Source of the DNA: Caldilineaceae bacterium
GTDB taxonomy: Bacteria; Chloroflexota; Anaerolineae; Caldilineales; Caldilineaceae
Assembly (NCBI GenBank): GCA_958295845.1
Contig: OY282376.1
Span: 1,935,022-1,999,021, forward strand
Direction of reading: 5' to 3'
Length of the DNA stretch: 64,000 nucleotides
Position 1 is the stretch's first letter. The number at the start of each line of letters is the position of its first letter. The position numbers and the translations under genes are program-made. Below are positions 57,770-64,000 of the stretch, one piece after another. Below the pieces are notes generated by a model, which saw only the letters and a program-made list of their open reading frames with translations, did not search any database and was not told where the DNA came from.

Positions 57770-58186
57770 TCATTCCTGATGCCAGACACTTCCCGTACGC
57801 GGCAACTCCTCCAGCGGTCCAGGAGCCGCTTGGACGCTGTTCACGCGCAGAAAGTCGACCGCCTGATTTAGCACGCCTTCCTGGGACAAATGGCTGGTGT
57901 CGATAACTATGTCCGCATGACTGCGCGCATGCCTCAGCCTCTTCAGCTCGGTCCGTCGCCAGAGCTCGTTCCAGCTGACATCAGGGCGTCGCTTCCCTTG
58001 GGCCGTCAGGTCTACATCCAGAAAAATCAGCCAGCTGGGCGGCCTGATACGCTGCCACATGTCTGGCACTTGGCTGTGCTCTTGAGCAACAGGGCGGGCA
58101 TTATAGCCCAGCCGCCGCAGACCCGCCACGAGTGTAGATTTGCCGGCCGCGCTTACACCTACGATTTTTACAAGGTCCAAATTCAC
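57770..58186 (-). CDS. Small P-loop nucleoside/nucleotide kinase-like protein
   Basis: 138 residues. The N-terminus MNLDLVKIVGVSAAGKSTL has a Walker A motif (GVSAAGKST); WLIFLDVDL may be the acidic strand, and ADIVIDTSHLSQEGVLNQ is the C-terminal substrate-region motif of adenylylsulfate- or shikimate-kinase-like proteins. The length is at the short end for a full kinase, and the lid region is brief (LTAQGKRRPDVSWNELWRR). It starts at GTG 58186; the SpoIIE-type phosphatase stops 62 bases upstream. Substrate unknown. Confidence 0.68.
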   Translation of the reverse strand: MNLDLVKIVGVSAAGKSTLVAGLRRLGYNARPVAQEHSQVPDMWQRIRPPSWLIFLDVDLTAQGKRRPDVSWNELWRRTELKRLRHARSHADIVIDTSHLSQEGVLNQAVDFLRVNSVQAAPGPLEELPRTGSVWHQE

Positions 58187-58248
58187 CTGGGCCGCCCCTA
58201 TTGGCGGTTAGAAGGAATCACAACTTGCCCCTTAAGGACAGAGAATCC

Positions 58249-58980
58249 TTAAATGGGCAGCGATATCTCCATCCGACGGATCTTCTGTTCCATCTGATGC
58301 GATCCAACCTTGATAACCAGGACGGTCGAGTCGTCCCGTGGCCGTCCGTTGTCCAGGTCCAGGGCCGCCTCCAGAACGCGGTCGGCAATCCCTTTGGCGC
58401 TGCCCTCCCCAGCGGCAATGCTCCCTTGACCGTTCCCATTGAGGCTGGCCGCCCCTGCCACGTCCATCGCCCCGCCGCTGCGATGCCCCGCGCTCCAAAT
58501 TCCATCGGTAAATACGACCGCCGTCAGTCCGGACACGAGTGGAAGCTCAACGATATTCGGCTTCGTATTCCGATAGATGCCTATAGCGTCGCACTCTTCG
58601 TCCAACCACTCTGTCCCACCATCACGCTGCACCAATACGGGGCATCGGCTGTTGCGGCTGAGTACTAGCGTCTCCGTCACCAGATCGACGCTCGCGATCA
58701 CCAGCTCCGCGCTCACCTTCCCGCCTCGATTTGTGCGCAAATAATCGTGCGTGGCCCGCGCCACCGCGCCGTCCCGCACCCCTTCAGCGATCAGGCTCAT
58801 CGCCTTCCGGGCCACCACATTGCTGATTGCTTTCGCGCTGCGCCCACTCCGCTGACCGTCCGAAACCACGATGCTGATCCCGCCGTGTGGCCGCTCCACC
58901 ACCTCAACAGTATCCCCGCTCTCGCTGGACGCGTATTTTGCCACCTTGGCGACCGCAATTTGTATCTCAATCCGGTTCAT
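58249..58980 (-). CDS. SpoIIE-type PP2C phosphatase domain protein
   Basis: 243 residues, essentially only a PP2C/SpoIIE catalytic domain. [20 protein letters not shown] holds the first metal Asp (SDGxxxG). [13 protein letters not shown] is the second Asp block and [13 protein letters not shown] the third. Such phosphatases dephosphorylate anti-anti-sigma factors in partner-switching networks or other Ser/Thr phosphoproteins. No kinase, STAS or sigma gene is adjacent. A divergent promoter region of 470 bases separates it from the plus-strand dehydratase and holds repeat copy C. Confidence 0.8.
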   Translation of the reverse strand: MNRIEIQIAVAKVAKYASSESGDTVEVVERPHGGISIVVSDGQRSGRSAKAISNVVARKAMSLIAEGVRDGAVARATHDYLRTNRGGKVSAELVIASVDLVTETLVLSRNSRCPVLVQRDGGTEWLDEECDAIGIYRNTKPNIVELPLVSGLTAVVFTDGIWSAGHRSGGAMDVAGAASLNGNGQGSIAAGEGSAKGIADRVLEAALDLDNGRPRDDSTVLVIKVGSHQMEQKIRRMEISLPI

Positions 58981-59190
58981 TGCTCGGCAGGGCCTCCCGG
59001 TAGAGCGGCCCCTCTACACCTTCCTTGACCGGCAGAGATAACCGCGTTGACGTGTGAGAATAATGACCGAATTAAATCCACCTGAATTAGTTCTGGCGCT
59101 CGCTACCCATTTGCCCGCCATAAAAGCACAGCCACCGAGATATGTCAATAGACAATGGAAATAGAGTAATCCCAAACTGGCGGTGACCTC

Positions 59191-59243
59191 TATCGTACCC
59201 CAGCAATGTCTAGACAACAGGGTCTCCTCCCCCACATGCTGTC
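59191..59243 (+). repeat. Dispersed intergenic repeat, copy C (3' part only)
   Basis: Shares TACCCCAGCAA, TGTCTAG and GGTCTCCTCCCCCACATGC with copies A and B. The three-armed 5' half is missing. It lies in the divergent gap of SpoIIE-type phosphatase and enolase-superfamily genes, about 210 bases before the latter. The remaining bases of 58981-59453 show only the promoter at 59396. Confidence 0.7.
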
Positions 59244-59395
59244 TTAGCCCCCCTGCCATCGCCCCGCAGTTCCACGCCACGCCCTGCGTCATTCCAGGAG
59301 CCGGAAAGAATTCCAGTCACCGCCGGCAACGTCTCTCAGCCAAACTGGACCCACCGATTTCTGGGTTTCACACTGCAAACAGCAACAGGGAAGTC

Positions 59396-59424
59396 TTGAC
59401 ACAGATTGCACTGTCAACGATAAT
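59396..59424 (+). promoter_or_regulatory. Promoter of the enolase-superfamily gene
   Basis: A consensus TTGACA (59396-59401), 17-base spacer and GATAAT (59419-59424), 30 bases before the start codon at 59454. Confidence 0.85.
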
Positions 59425-59453
59425 TCCCTCAATCCGCCACAGGAGAAAATCCC

Positions 59454-60593
59454 ATGAAAATTACACGCATCGACACGCATTTGACCGAACTGGCCAATCG
59501 CTCAATTCCCTATGTGGTCGTTCATACCGACGAAGGCATCCACGGTGTTGGCGAGCCCTTCTCGTGCGGGCCCGACCGCGCCACCGTCGCCGCCATAAAT
59601 GACTTCGCAGAATGGCTCACCGGCCGCGATCCCCGCGACATCGAAGGGCTATACCATCTCATGTACACCGGAGGCCGCTTCCCTGGCGGCTCAGTTGTCA
59701 ACGCCGCCATCAGCGGCATCGAACACGCCCTCTGGGACATCGCCGGTAAGGCCGCCGGCTTACCGGTATACAGGCTCGTTGGCGGCAAAGCCCGCAACCG
59801 GGTTCGCGTCTACCAGAGCATAGGGGGCGATACGCCAGAAGAGGCGGCCGAAGACGCCATCCGTCTCATCCAAACCTACGGCTATACCGCCCTCAAGATG
59901 GGCCCCCTCCCCCCCGGCTGGCACCAGATGCCCTGGAATCGTGTTCTGCGCGAAACCGAGCGACGCGTCGCAGCCGTTCGTGAAGCTGTCGGACCGGACA
60001 TCGACATAGGACTCGATCCCCACGCCCGCATCCTCGAGATCGGCCGCGCCGCCCAGCTCTGCGAAGTAGTGGCGCCCTTCCGTCCTCTCTTCGTTGAAGA
60101 GCCGCTGCGACCGGAGAATTATGAAGCCCTAGCAAAACTCAGCAACAAAGTTAACGTCCCCATCGCGACAGGCGAAATGCTCTACAGCCGCCACGAATTC
60201 CGCGAGCTGTTGGGCTACCACGCCGTCGACATCATCCAACCCGATATCTGCATTACAGGCGGCCTCTTGGAAATGAAAAAAATAGCCTCTATGGCAGAAG
60301 TACACTACGCCAGTGTCGCCCCCCACAATCCGTGTGGTCCGGTTGCCACCGCGGTCAACGTCCATTTCGCCGCCAGCACCTCGAACTTCCTGATACTGGA
60401 GTACAAAGCAGACGAAGGTCGCCGCGCCGACATCGTCGACGAACCCATCAGACTGATAGATGGCTACCTCGAGCTGCCCGACCGGCCTGGCCTCGGCATC
60501 GATCTCAATCTGGATGCCCTGGCCGCACGCCCCGGCCGCTCCTGGCACAGACCGTTTCTCATACGCCCAGACGGGTCCCTGGCGTATCAGTAA
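59454..60593 (+). CDS. Mandelate racemase/galactonate dehydratase-like enolase-superfamily enzyme
   Basis: 379 residues with an enolase-like N-terminal cap and TIM barrel; such enzymes abstract a proton alpha to a carboxylate, usually dehydrating a sugar acid. GVGEPFSCGPD and GRFPGGSVVNAAISGIEHALWDI are the cap and entry. The metal ligands are the D of IDIGLDPHAR, the E of LFVEEPLRPENY and the E of IATGEMLYSRHEF; DIIQPDICITGGLLE and the catalytic His in APHNPCGPVATA follow. This fits galactonate/mannonate or related acid-sugar dehydratases. AGGAG lies eight bases before ATG 59454. No sugar-acid pathway gene adjoins it. Confidence 0.85.
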   Translation: MKITRIDTHLTELANRSIPYVVVHTDEGIHGVGEPFSCGPDRATVAAINDFAEWLTGRDPRDIEGLYHLMYTGGRFPGGSVVNAAISGIEHALWDIAGKAAGLPVYRLVGGKARNRVRVYQSIGGDTPEEAAEDAIRLIQTYGYTALKMGPLPPGWHQMPWNRVLRETERRVAAVREAVGPDIDIGLDPHARILEIGRAAQLCEVVAPFRPLFVEEPLRPENYEALAKLSNKVNVPIATGEMLYSRHEFRELLGYHAVDIIQPDICITGGLLEMKKIASMAEVHYASVAPHNPCGPVATAVNVHFAASTSNFLILEYKADEGRRADIVDEPIRLIDGYLELPDRPGLGIDLNLDALAARPGRSWHRPFLIRPDGSLAYQ

Positions 60594-60874
60594 ACCTGTC
60601 TCCAGGGCATCGAGTCCTATTGAGCTCAATCGGTTCTGGAGTAGGCCCTGATAGTGAACGTTTTCCTGGAGTAGACCACCTGATTCGCTACCTTAACAGA
60701 GAATGGTCCCGACTTTGGCAATTCGAGTCTCCTAATCTAAAAGAGTGGTGCGGGCACGACTTCACTGTTCAGAAAGTGACCTCACCCAACGGCGAGCCAC
60801 CGGTTCCTTAAACCGGCAGCAAGCACTGGTCTTGATTGCTCGCTACACGTCTAGCAGTCTAAGGAACTGTCTCA

Positions 60875-61855
60875 ATGCACGCAATTGAAGTCGAACAAAC
60901 AGATTCAGGTCACCAACTCGTATGGCGTGAGGTGGAAGACCCTGTATTGAAGGGAGGCGAAGTTCTAGTCTCCATCCACGCGACCACGCTGAATCGCGCC
61001 GATCTCTCGCAGGCAGAAGGAAACTACCCGCCTCCACCGGGTGCCCCCCACATCATGGGCTTGGACATGTCAGGCGAGATCCTCGAAACAGGCGCTGGCG
61101 TAGAAGATTGGCAGGTGGGAGATAAGGCTTGCGCGCTCCTGGCCGGCGGGGGTTACGCAGAACAAGTAGCAGTGGACCACCGGCTACTGATTCCGGTCCC
61201 TCCTGGTTGGACCTTCCTCGAAGCCGCCTGTCTGCCAGAAGTCTACCTGACAGCCTACGTCAATATCTTCATGGAAGCCGGATTTCAGCCAGGCGAGACT
61301 ATCCTCATCCATGGCGGCGCAAGCGGAGTTGGCACGGCGGCTATTCAAATGGCGAAGGGTGCCGGGGGGCGTGTCATTACGACAGCAGGTCGCCCCGACA
61401 AAGTAGAAACCTGCCGGGACCAGGGCGCGGATCTGGCTATCAACTATAGGTCCGAGGACTTCGTCGCCCGCACACTGGAGTTTACAGAAGGGGAGGGTGT
61501 CGACGTTATCCTCGACATGGTCGGGGCCGAATACCTGGCGCGCAATATTAGTCTGCTTAAAGTGAAAGGCCGCCTCGTATTCATAGCCACACTAGGCGGC
61601 GCAGAAGCGATAGTCAACATCGGACAACTAATGGGTAAGCGCGCCCGGCTGATAGGCTCTGTGCTTCGCGCCCGGCCTGTCGAAGAAAAAGCCGAGATAA
61701 TTCGGCGCTTCCGTCAGCAGTTCTGGGAGCAGGTCGAGGAGGGTTCGATACGTCCAGTCATCGACAAAGTAATGCCCGTCGCCGAAGCCCACGCCGCCCA
61801 CGAACGCATGCGCGCCTACGAAAATATCGGCAAAATCGTGCTCAAAGTGCGCTGA
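60875..61855 (+). CDS. NADPH:quinone oxidoreductase family protein (zinc-independent)
   Basis: 326 residues of the medium-chain dehydrogenase family. MHAIEVEQTDSGHQLVWREV, STTLNRADLSQAEGNYPPPPG-like ATTLNRADLSQAEGNYPPPP, GLDMSGEILETG and the NADPH site ILIHGGASGVGTAAIQMAK are typical of PIG3/quinone reductases; the catalytic zinc-binding cysteine of alcohol dehydrogenases is absent. The enzyme reduces quinones or other enals with NADPH. It overlaps the convergent phosphatase-like gene by 14 bases. AAGGA lies ten bases before the ATG. The 281-base gap upstream holds only a 12-base palindrome (60619-60630) and a short direct repeat. Confidence 0.88.
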   Translation: MHAIEVEQTDSGHQLVWREVEDPVLKGGEVLVSIHATTLNRADLSQAEGNYPPPPGAPHIMGLDMSGEILETGAGVEDWQVGDKACALLAGGGYAEQVAVDHRLLIPVPPGWTFLEAACLPEVYLTAYVNIFMEAGFQPGETILIHGGASGVGTAAIQMAKGAGGRVITTAGRPDKVETCRDQGADLAINYRSEDFVARTLEFTEGEGVDVILDMVGAEYLARNISLLKVKGRLVFIATLGGAEAIVNIGQLMGKRARLIGSVLRARPVEEKAEIIRRFRQQFWEQVEEGSIRPVIDKVMPVAEAHAAHERMRAYENIGKIVLKVR

Positions 61856-62276
61856 GTTCGTCCAGTAACGTCAGGACCGCATTCTCAATCGAGGCGAGCG
61901 CCGAGTCTGCATCCGCCATATCCAGATCGTAAACGCTCCAATAGCGAACGCATTCCGTCCATTCAGGAAAACGCGCCGCCATGAGGGGTCGGTGCTCCAC
62001 CTCATTCATCGCAACTATCAGCGCCGCTGCAGTCAGATCTGAAGACTGTAAATCCATCGGTAATCGCAATGGTTGGCTCGGCGCCATCCCAAGCCTGCGC
62101 AGCCTGTCCAGAGCGTGCCTAGACATGAAGCCCAGATTCTCCAGGCTCGGCTGCAGCCCGCGGCTGGTCGCCAGCCATGCCTGTTGCCGTTGCCGGGCAT
62201 GTTCGTTAAAAAAATGTTCGGCAAAACGACTACGGTAATAGTTTCCGGTGCAGAGGAATAATACAGTGGCGGTCAT
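61842..62276 (-). CDS. Low-molecular-weight phosphatase-like protein
   Basis: 144 residues of the LMW phosphotyrosine phosphatase/arsenate reductase fold. The P-loop is CTGNYYRSR (CX5R), with nucleophilic Cys and Arg intact. Two usual residues differ: the second cysteine of CxGNxCRSP is Tyr and the Pro after Ser is Arg. The acid loop may be YDLDMADADS. Because of the changed P-loop, tyrosine phosphatase activity is uncertain; another phosphoester or redox role is possible. It overlaps the quinone reductase gene by 14 bases and lies 18 bases after the methyltransferase. Confidence 0.75.
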   Translation of the reverse strand: MTATVLFLCTGNYYRSRFAEHFFNEHARQRQQAWLATSRGLQPSLENLGFMSRHALDRLRRLGMAPSQPLRLPMDLQSSDLTAAALIVAMNEVEHRPLMAARFPEWTECVRYWSVYDLDMADADSALASIENAVLTLLDELSAL

Positions 62277-62294
62277 CTCTCCGCCCCCCGTTCC

Positions 62295-62936
62295 CTAACC
62301 TTGATTGCGAAGAGATATCGCCTGAAACTTGGTGCCGTCCGACTCCCCTCTAACTATCCCTTCAAAGGACAACACCTGGAAAAACTGTTCCAGGATCAGC
62401 CGCAACTCGTCATCAGCGTATAATGCATAGAAACGTTTAGGCTCATAAAAGTCCTCTTCCCGTACCCCTTCAGAGCTTCGACCTCCGTGCATAATGATGA
62501 ATATTAGCCCATCAGGTCTTACGACCCGCCGGATCTCTTGTAGGACGTCGGCAAAGTCCGCCTTCGGCACATGCAACAGACAGTTCTGGGCGAACAGCCC
62601 GTCAAATCGACCATCCGCGAAATCCAGCCGCAGAAAATCCATCTCGTATGCTTCCAGACCCTTCTGTCGGCACAGGCGAACCATCTCTGGAGAAAGATCC
62701 GTGCATACAACCTTCAGCCCCGCCTCTTTGAAGTAGCGCCCTGCCTGCCCTGTCCCGGCCCCGATTTCCAGAAGCGAAGTCATGCCCTCGGCCCGCAAGC
62801 TCTGCAGAAACTGCGACCACAGCGGGATCAGCCATTCCCGAACTGGATTTGCGTCCCGCTGTTCCGCTTTGGCATCGTATGCACGCCTGAGCTCAGAAGT
62901 GACTGAAACATAGTCTGTCACAGAGCAATGCTCCAC
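62295..62936 (-). CDS. Class I SAM-dependent methyltransferase
   Basis: 213 residues. SLLEIGAGTGQAGRYF is the SAM-binding motif I, KVVCTDLSPEMVRLCRQ the acidic loop, FDGLFAQNCLLHVPKADF motif IV, and VRPDGLIFIIMHGG motif V. No RNA- or protein-binding extension identifies a substrate. It starts at GTG 62936, nine bases after the phosphofructokinase stop, so the two are probably in one transcript with the phosphatase-like gene downstream. Confidence 0.85.
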   Translation of the reverse strand: MEHCSVTDYVSVTSELRRAYDAKAEQRDANPVREWLIPLWSQFLQSLRAEGMTSLLEIGAGTGQAGRYFKEAGLKVVCTDLSPEMVRLCRQKGLEAYEMDFLRLDFADGRFDGLFAQNCLLHVPKADFADVLQEIRRVVRPDGLIFIIMHGGRSSEGVREEDFYEPKRFYALYADDELRLILEQFFQVLSFEGIVRGESDGTKFQAISLRNQG

Positions 62937-62945
62937 TGGTATTTC

Positions 62946-64000
62946 TCAGTTCTGGTCGGCCTGTCCCAATACTGACTGCTCAAAGAACCCCGGACCGGGC
63001 TGCGCCAGCATGCGCGCCAACGGCCGCAGTTCCATCCACCACTGCTCAAGAGGCCGTTGATGAACCTCGTCCATCAGCCTGGGAATCCGATAGAGCGGGG
63101 TGGCGTTGACGTCGCCCTCCTGAATCCCAAGACAGACAGCCCCCACATCTGAATATCGCCTTGCTCCCGCACGGCTCGCCACCTCTTCAATTCTTTGCAC
63201 CGCCTCCCACGCAAGTCGCGCTGCCAGGATACGGTCAAACGGCGAAGGGTTACCGCCCTGTTGCAGATGTCCCAGAATAGACTGGCGCACCTCAAACAAT
63301 GCGCCCCCTTCTTCTTCGAACAGCGCAGCAATGAAGGGCGTTGTGTAGAAGGAGTTTGCAGCTTCATTTCGAATCATCAACCCTAAGCGCTTGCCCTGCT
63401 GAAACCCCTGCTTCAATAGCTCTATGTCTCGTTCGAGCTCCTTGAGCGTAATCCCCTCCTCGTGCAGATAGACTCGTTCGGCTCCCGTTGCAATTGCGCT
63501 CATCAGCGCTAAGTAACCGCAGTAACGTCCCATCACCTCTACAATAAAGCACCTGTTAAGGGCCACCGCCGACTGCTTAATCTTGTCCACAACTTCAACG
63601 ATGCTGTTCAATGCCGTGTCAGCGCCGATACTCAACTCCGAGCCCGGCAAGTTGTTGTTTATGCTGGCTGGGATGCAGATAATGGGTATGTCGAATGCTG
63701 GGAAGTTATGCCGCTCTTCGTACAATTTGTGTGCCGCGTGATACCCGGCCCAGCCCCCGATCATTACGATTGCATCCACCTGATGCTTCTCGAGCACCTG
63801 CGCCGCCGCGTACAACTCCGCACCCTCCGGGGTCTTCCGGCTGCTTCCCAACTCCGACCCCCCGGTCGGCGCCCAGCCGTTAACGGTCATCCAATTCATC
63901 TCCTGGATGTCATCGTCAATCAGGCCCCGGAAGCCCCACTTGACACCCAGTGGTATATGGCCGTTGTCCTCCAACATACGCACGACGGCACGCGTCGCCG
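62946..64000 (-). CDS. Eukaryotic-type phosphofructokinase, C-terminal half (5' end outside window)
   Basis: At least 350 residues are visible and the frame stays open to base 64000. The part seen aligns with the C-terminal, regulatory half of animal-type 6-phosphofructokinase. AIVMIGGWAGYHAAHKL replaces the ATP loop GGDGS. IPASINNNLPGSELSIGADTALN has Asn where the catalytic half has the base Asp of TIDND. EVMGRYCGYLALM, RNEAANSFYTT and ILGHLQQGGNPSPFDR follow. I infer a protein of about 750 residues whose catalytic half lies upstream of this window. The internal start at 63983 would be a misreading. It phosphorylates fructose 6-phosphate in glycolysis, as does enolase nearby. Confidence 0.75.
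   Translation of the reverse strand, partial: ATRAVVRMLEDNGHIPLGVKWGFRGLIDDDIQEMNWMTVNGWAPTGGSELGSSRKTPEGAELYAAAQVLEKHQVDAIVMIGGWAGYHAAHKLYEERHNFPAFDIPIICIPASINNNLPGSELSIGADTALNSIVEVVDKIKQSAVALNRCFIVEVMGRYCGYLALMSAIATGAERVYLHEEGITLKELERDIELLKQGFQQGKRLGLMIRNEAANSFYTTPFIAALFEEEGGALFEVRQSILGHLQQGGNPSPFDRILAARLAWEAVQRIEEVASRAGARRYSDVGAVCLGIQEGDVNATPLYRIPRLMDEVHQRPLEQWWMELRPLARMLAQPGPGFFEQSVLGQADQN

Noticed and set aside
57577..57789. Minus-strand 70-codon frame with a hydrophobic stretch between kinase and DinB copy 2
   Set aside because: It overlaps the kinase end by 20 bases, has no ribosome binding site and no similarity. A real small membrane protein cannot be excluded.

Overview
The window is about 60% GC and gene-dense, and it reads as one chromosomal segment of a free-living bacterium. 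I place it in the Chloroflexota, probably a Caldilinea-like lineage. This is inferred from family content: an exported glycosidase ending in a FLPTVLN-type tail, a eukaryotic-type double-length phosphofructokinase, Uma2 nucleases, an NB-ARC/TPR ATPase, and a tRNA nucleotidyltransferase fused to DHH and CBS domains. No rRNA, phage, insertion sequence or CRISPR array was seen.

Layout. 1-6.5 kb (minus): C-terminally truncated DHH-CBS-nucleotidyltransferase, 8-oxoguanine-deaminase-like amidohydrolase, quinate-dehydrogenase-like protein, alpha-oxoamine synthase. 6.7-10.2 kb (plus): YheT-type hydrolase, dTDP-4-dehydrorhamnose reductase, family 2 glycosyltransferase. 10.2-14.3 kb (minus): two acetyltransferases, two small membrane proteins and mnmA. 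14.5-15.9 kb (plus): FmdE-like zinc protein and a Uma2 nuclease. 16-18.2 kb: groS-groL with a perfect CIRCE operator and promoter. 18.2-25.7 kb (minus): NB-ARC/TPR ATPase, small Rossmann protein, SLC13 permease, TPR lipoprotein-like protein, membrane protein, cysteine desulfurase. 26-32.7 kb: enolase, a complete tRNA-Leu(GAG) unit with promoter and terminator, acyl-CoA synthetase, CoA-binding protein and proS. 32.7-34.2 kb: a tandem-GNAT gene behind what looks like a translated leader with a mutually exclusive antiterminator and terminator. 34.2-37.2 kb (minus): purine nucleoside phosphorylase, sarcosine-oxidase-like flavoprotein, HpcH/HpaI aldolase. 37.5-42.4 kb: MFS exporter, DUF6504-like protein, large secreted glycosidase.

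43.3-56.0 kb (minus) is a myo-inositol catabolic cluster: iolB, iolC, iolE, an SDR, an iolG paralogue, iolD, a Uma2 gene, mmsA (iolA), two Gfo/Idh/MocA dehydrogenases and iolG. It can take inositols through inosose, the trione, 5-deoxyglucuronate and 2-deoxy-5-ketogluconate 6-phosphate, and can oxidise malonate semialdehyde to acetyl-CoA. The aldolase step (IolJ), a transporter and a regulator are not in the window. 56-59 kb (minus) holds a P-loop kinase/DinB pair that seems to be tandemly duplicated with one decayed copy, and a SpoIIE-type phosphatase. 59.4-64 kb: enolase-superfamily dehydratase, quinone oxidoreductase, phosphatase-like protein, methyltransferase, and the C-terminal half of a eukaryotic-type phosphofructokinase running off the window.

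The signals most worth following are the leader-peptide attenuator at 32.7-33.0 kb, a dispersed intergenic repeat with a three-armed fold found three times (8.0, 29.7, 59.2 kb), and the P-loop/DinB duplication.
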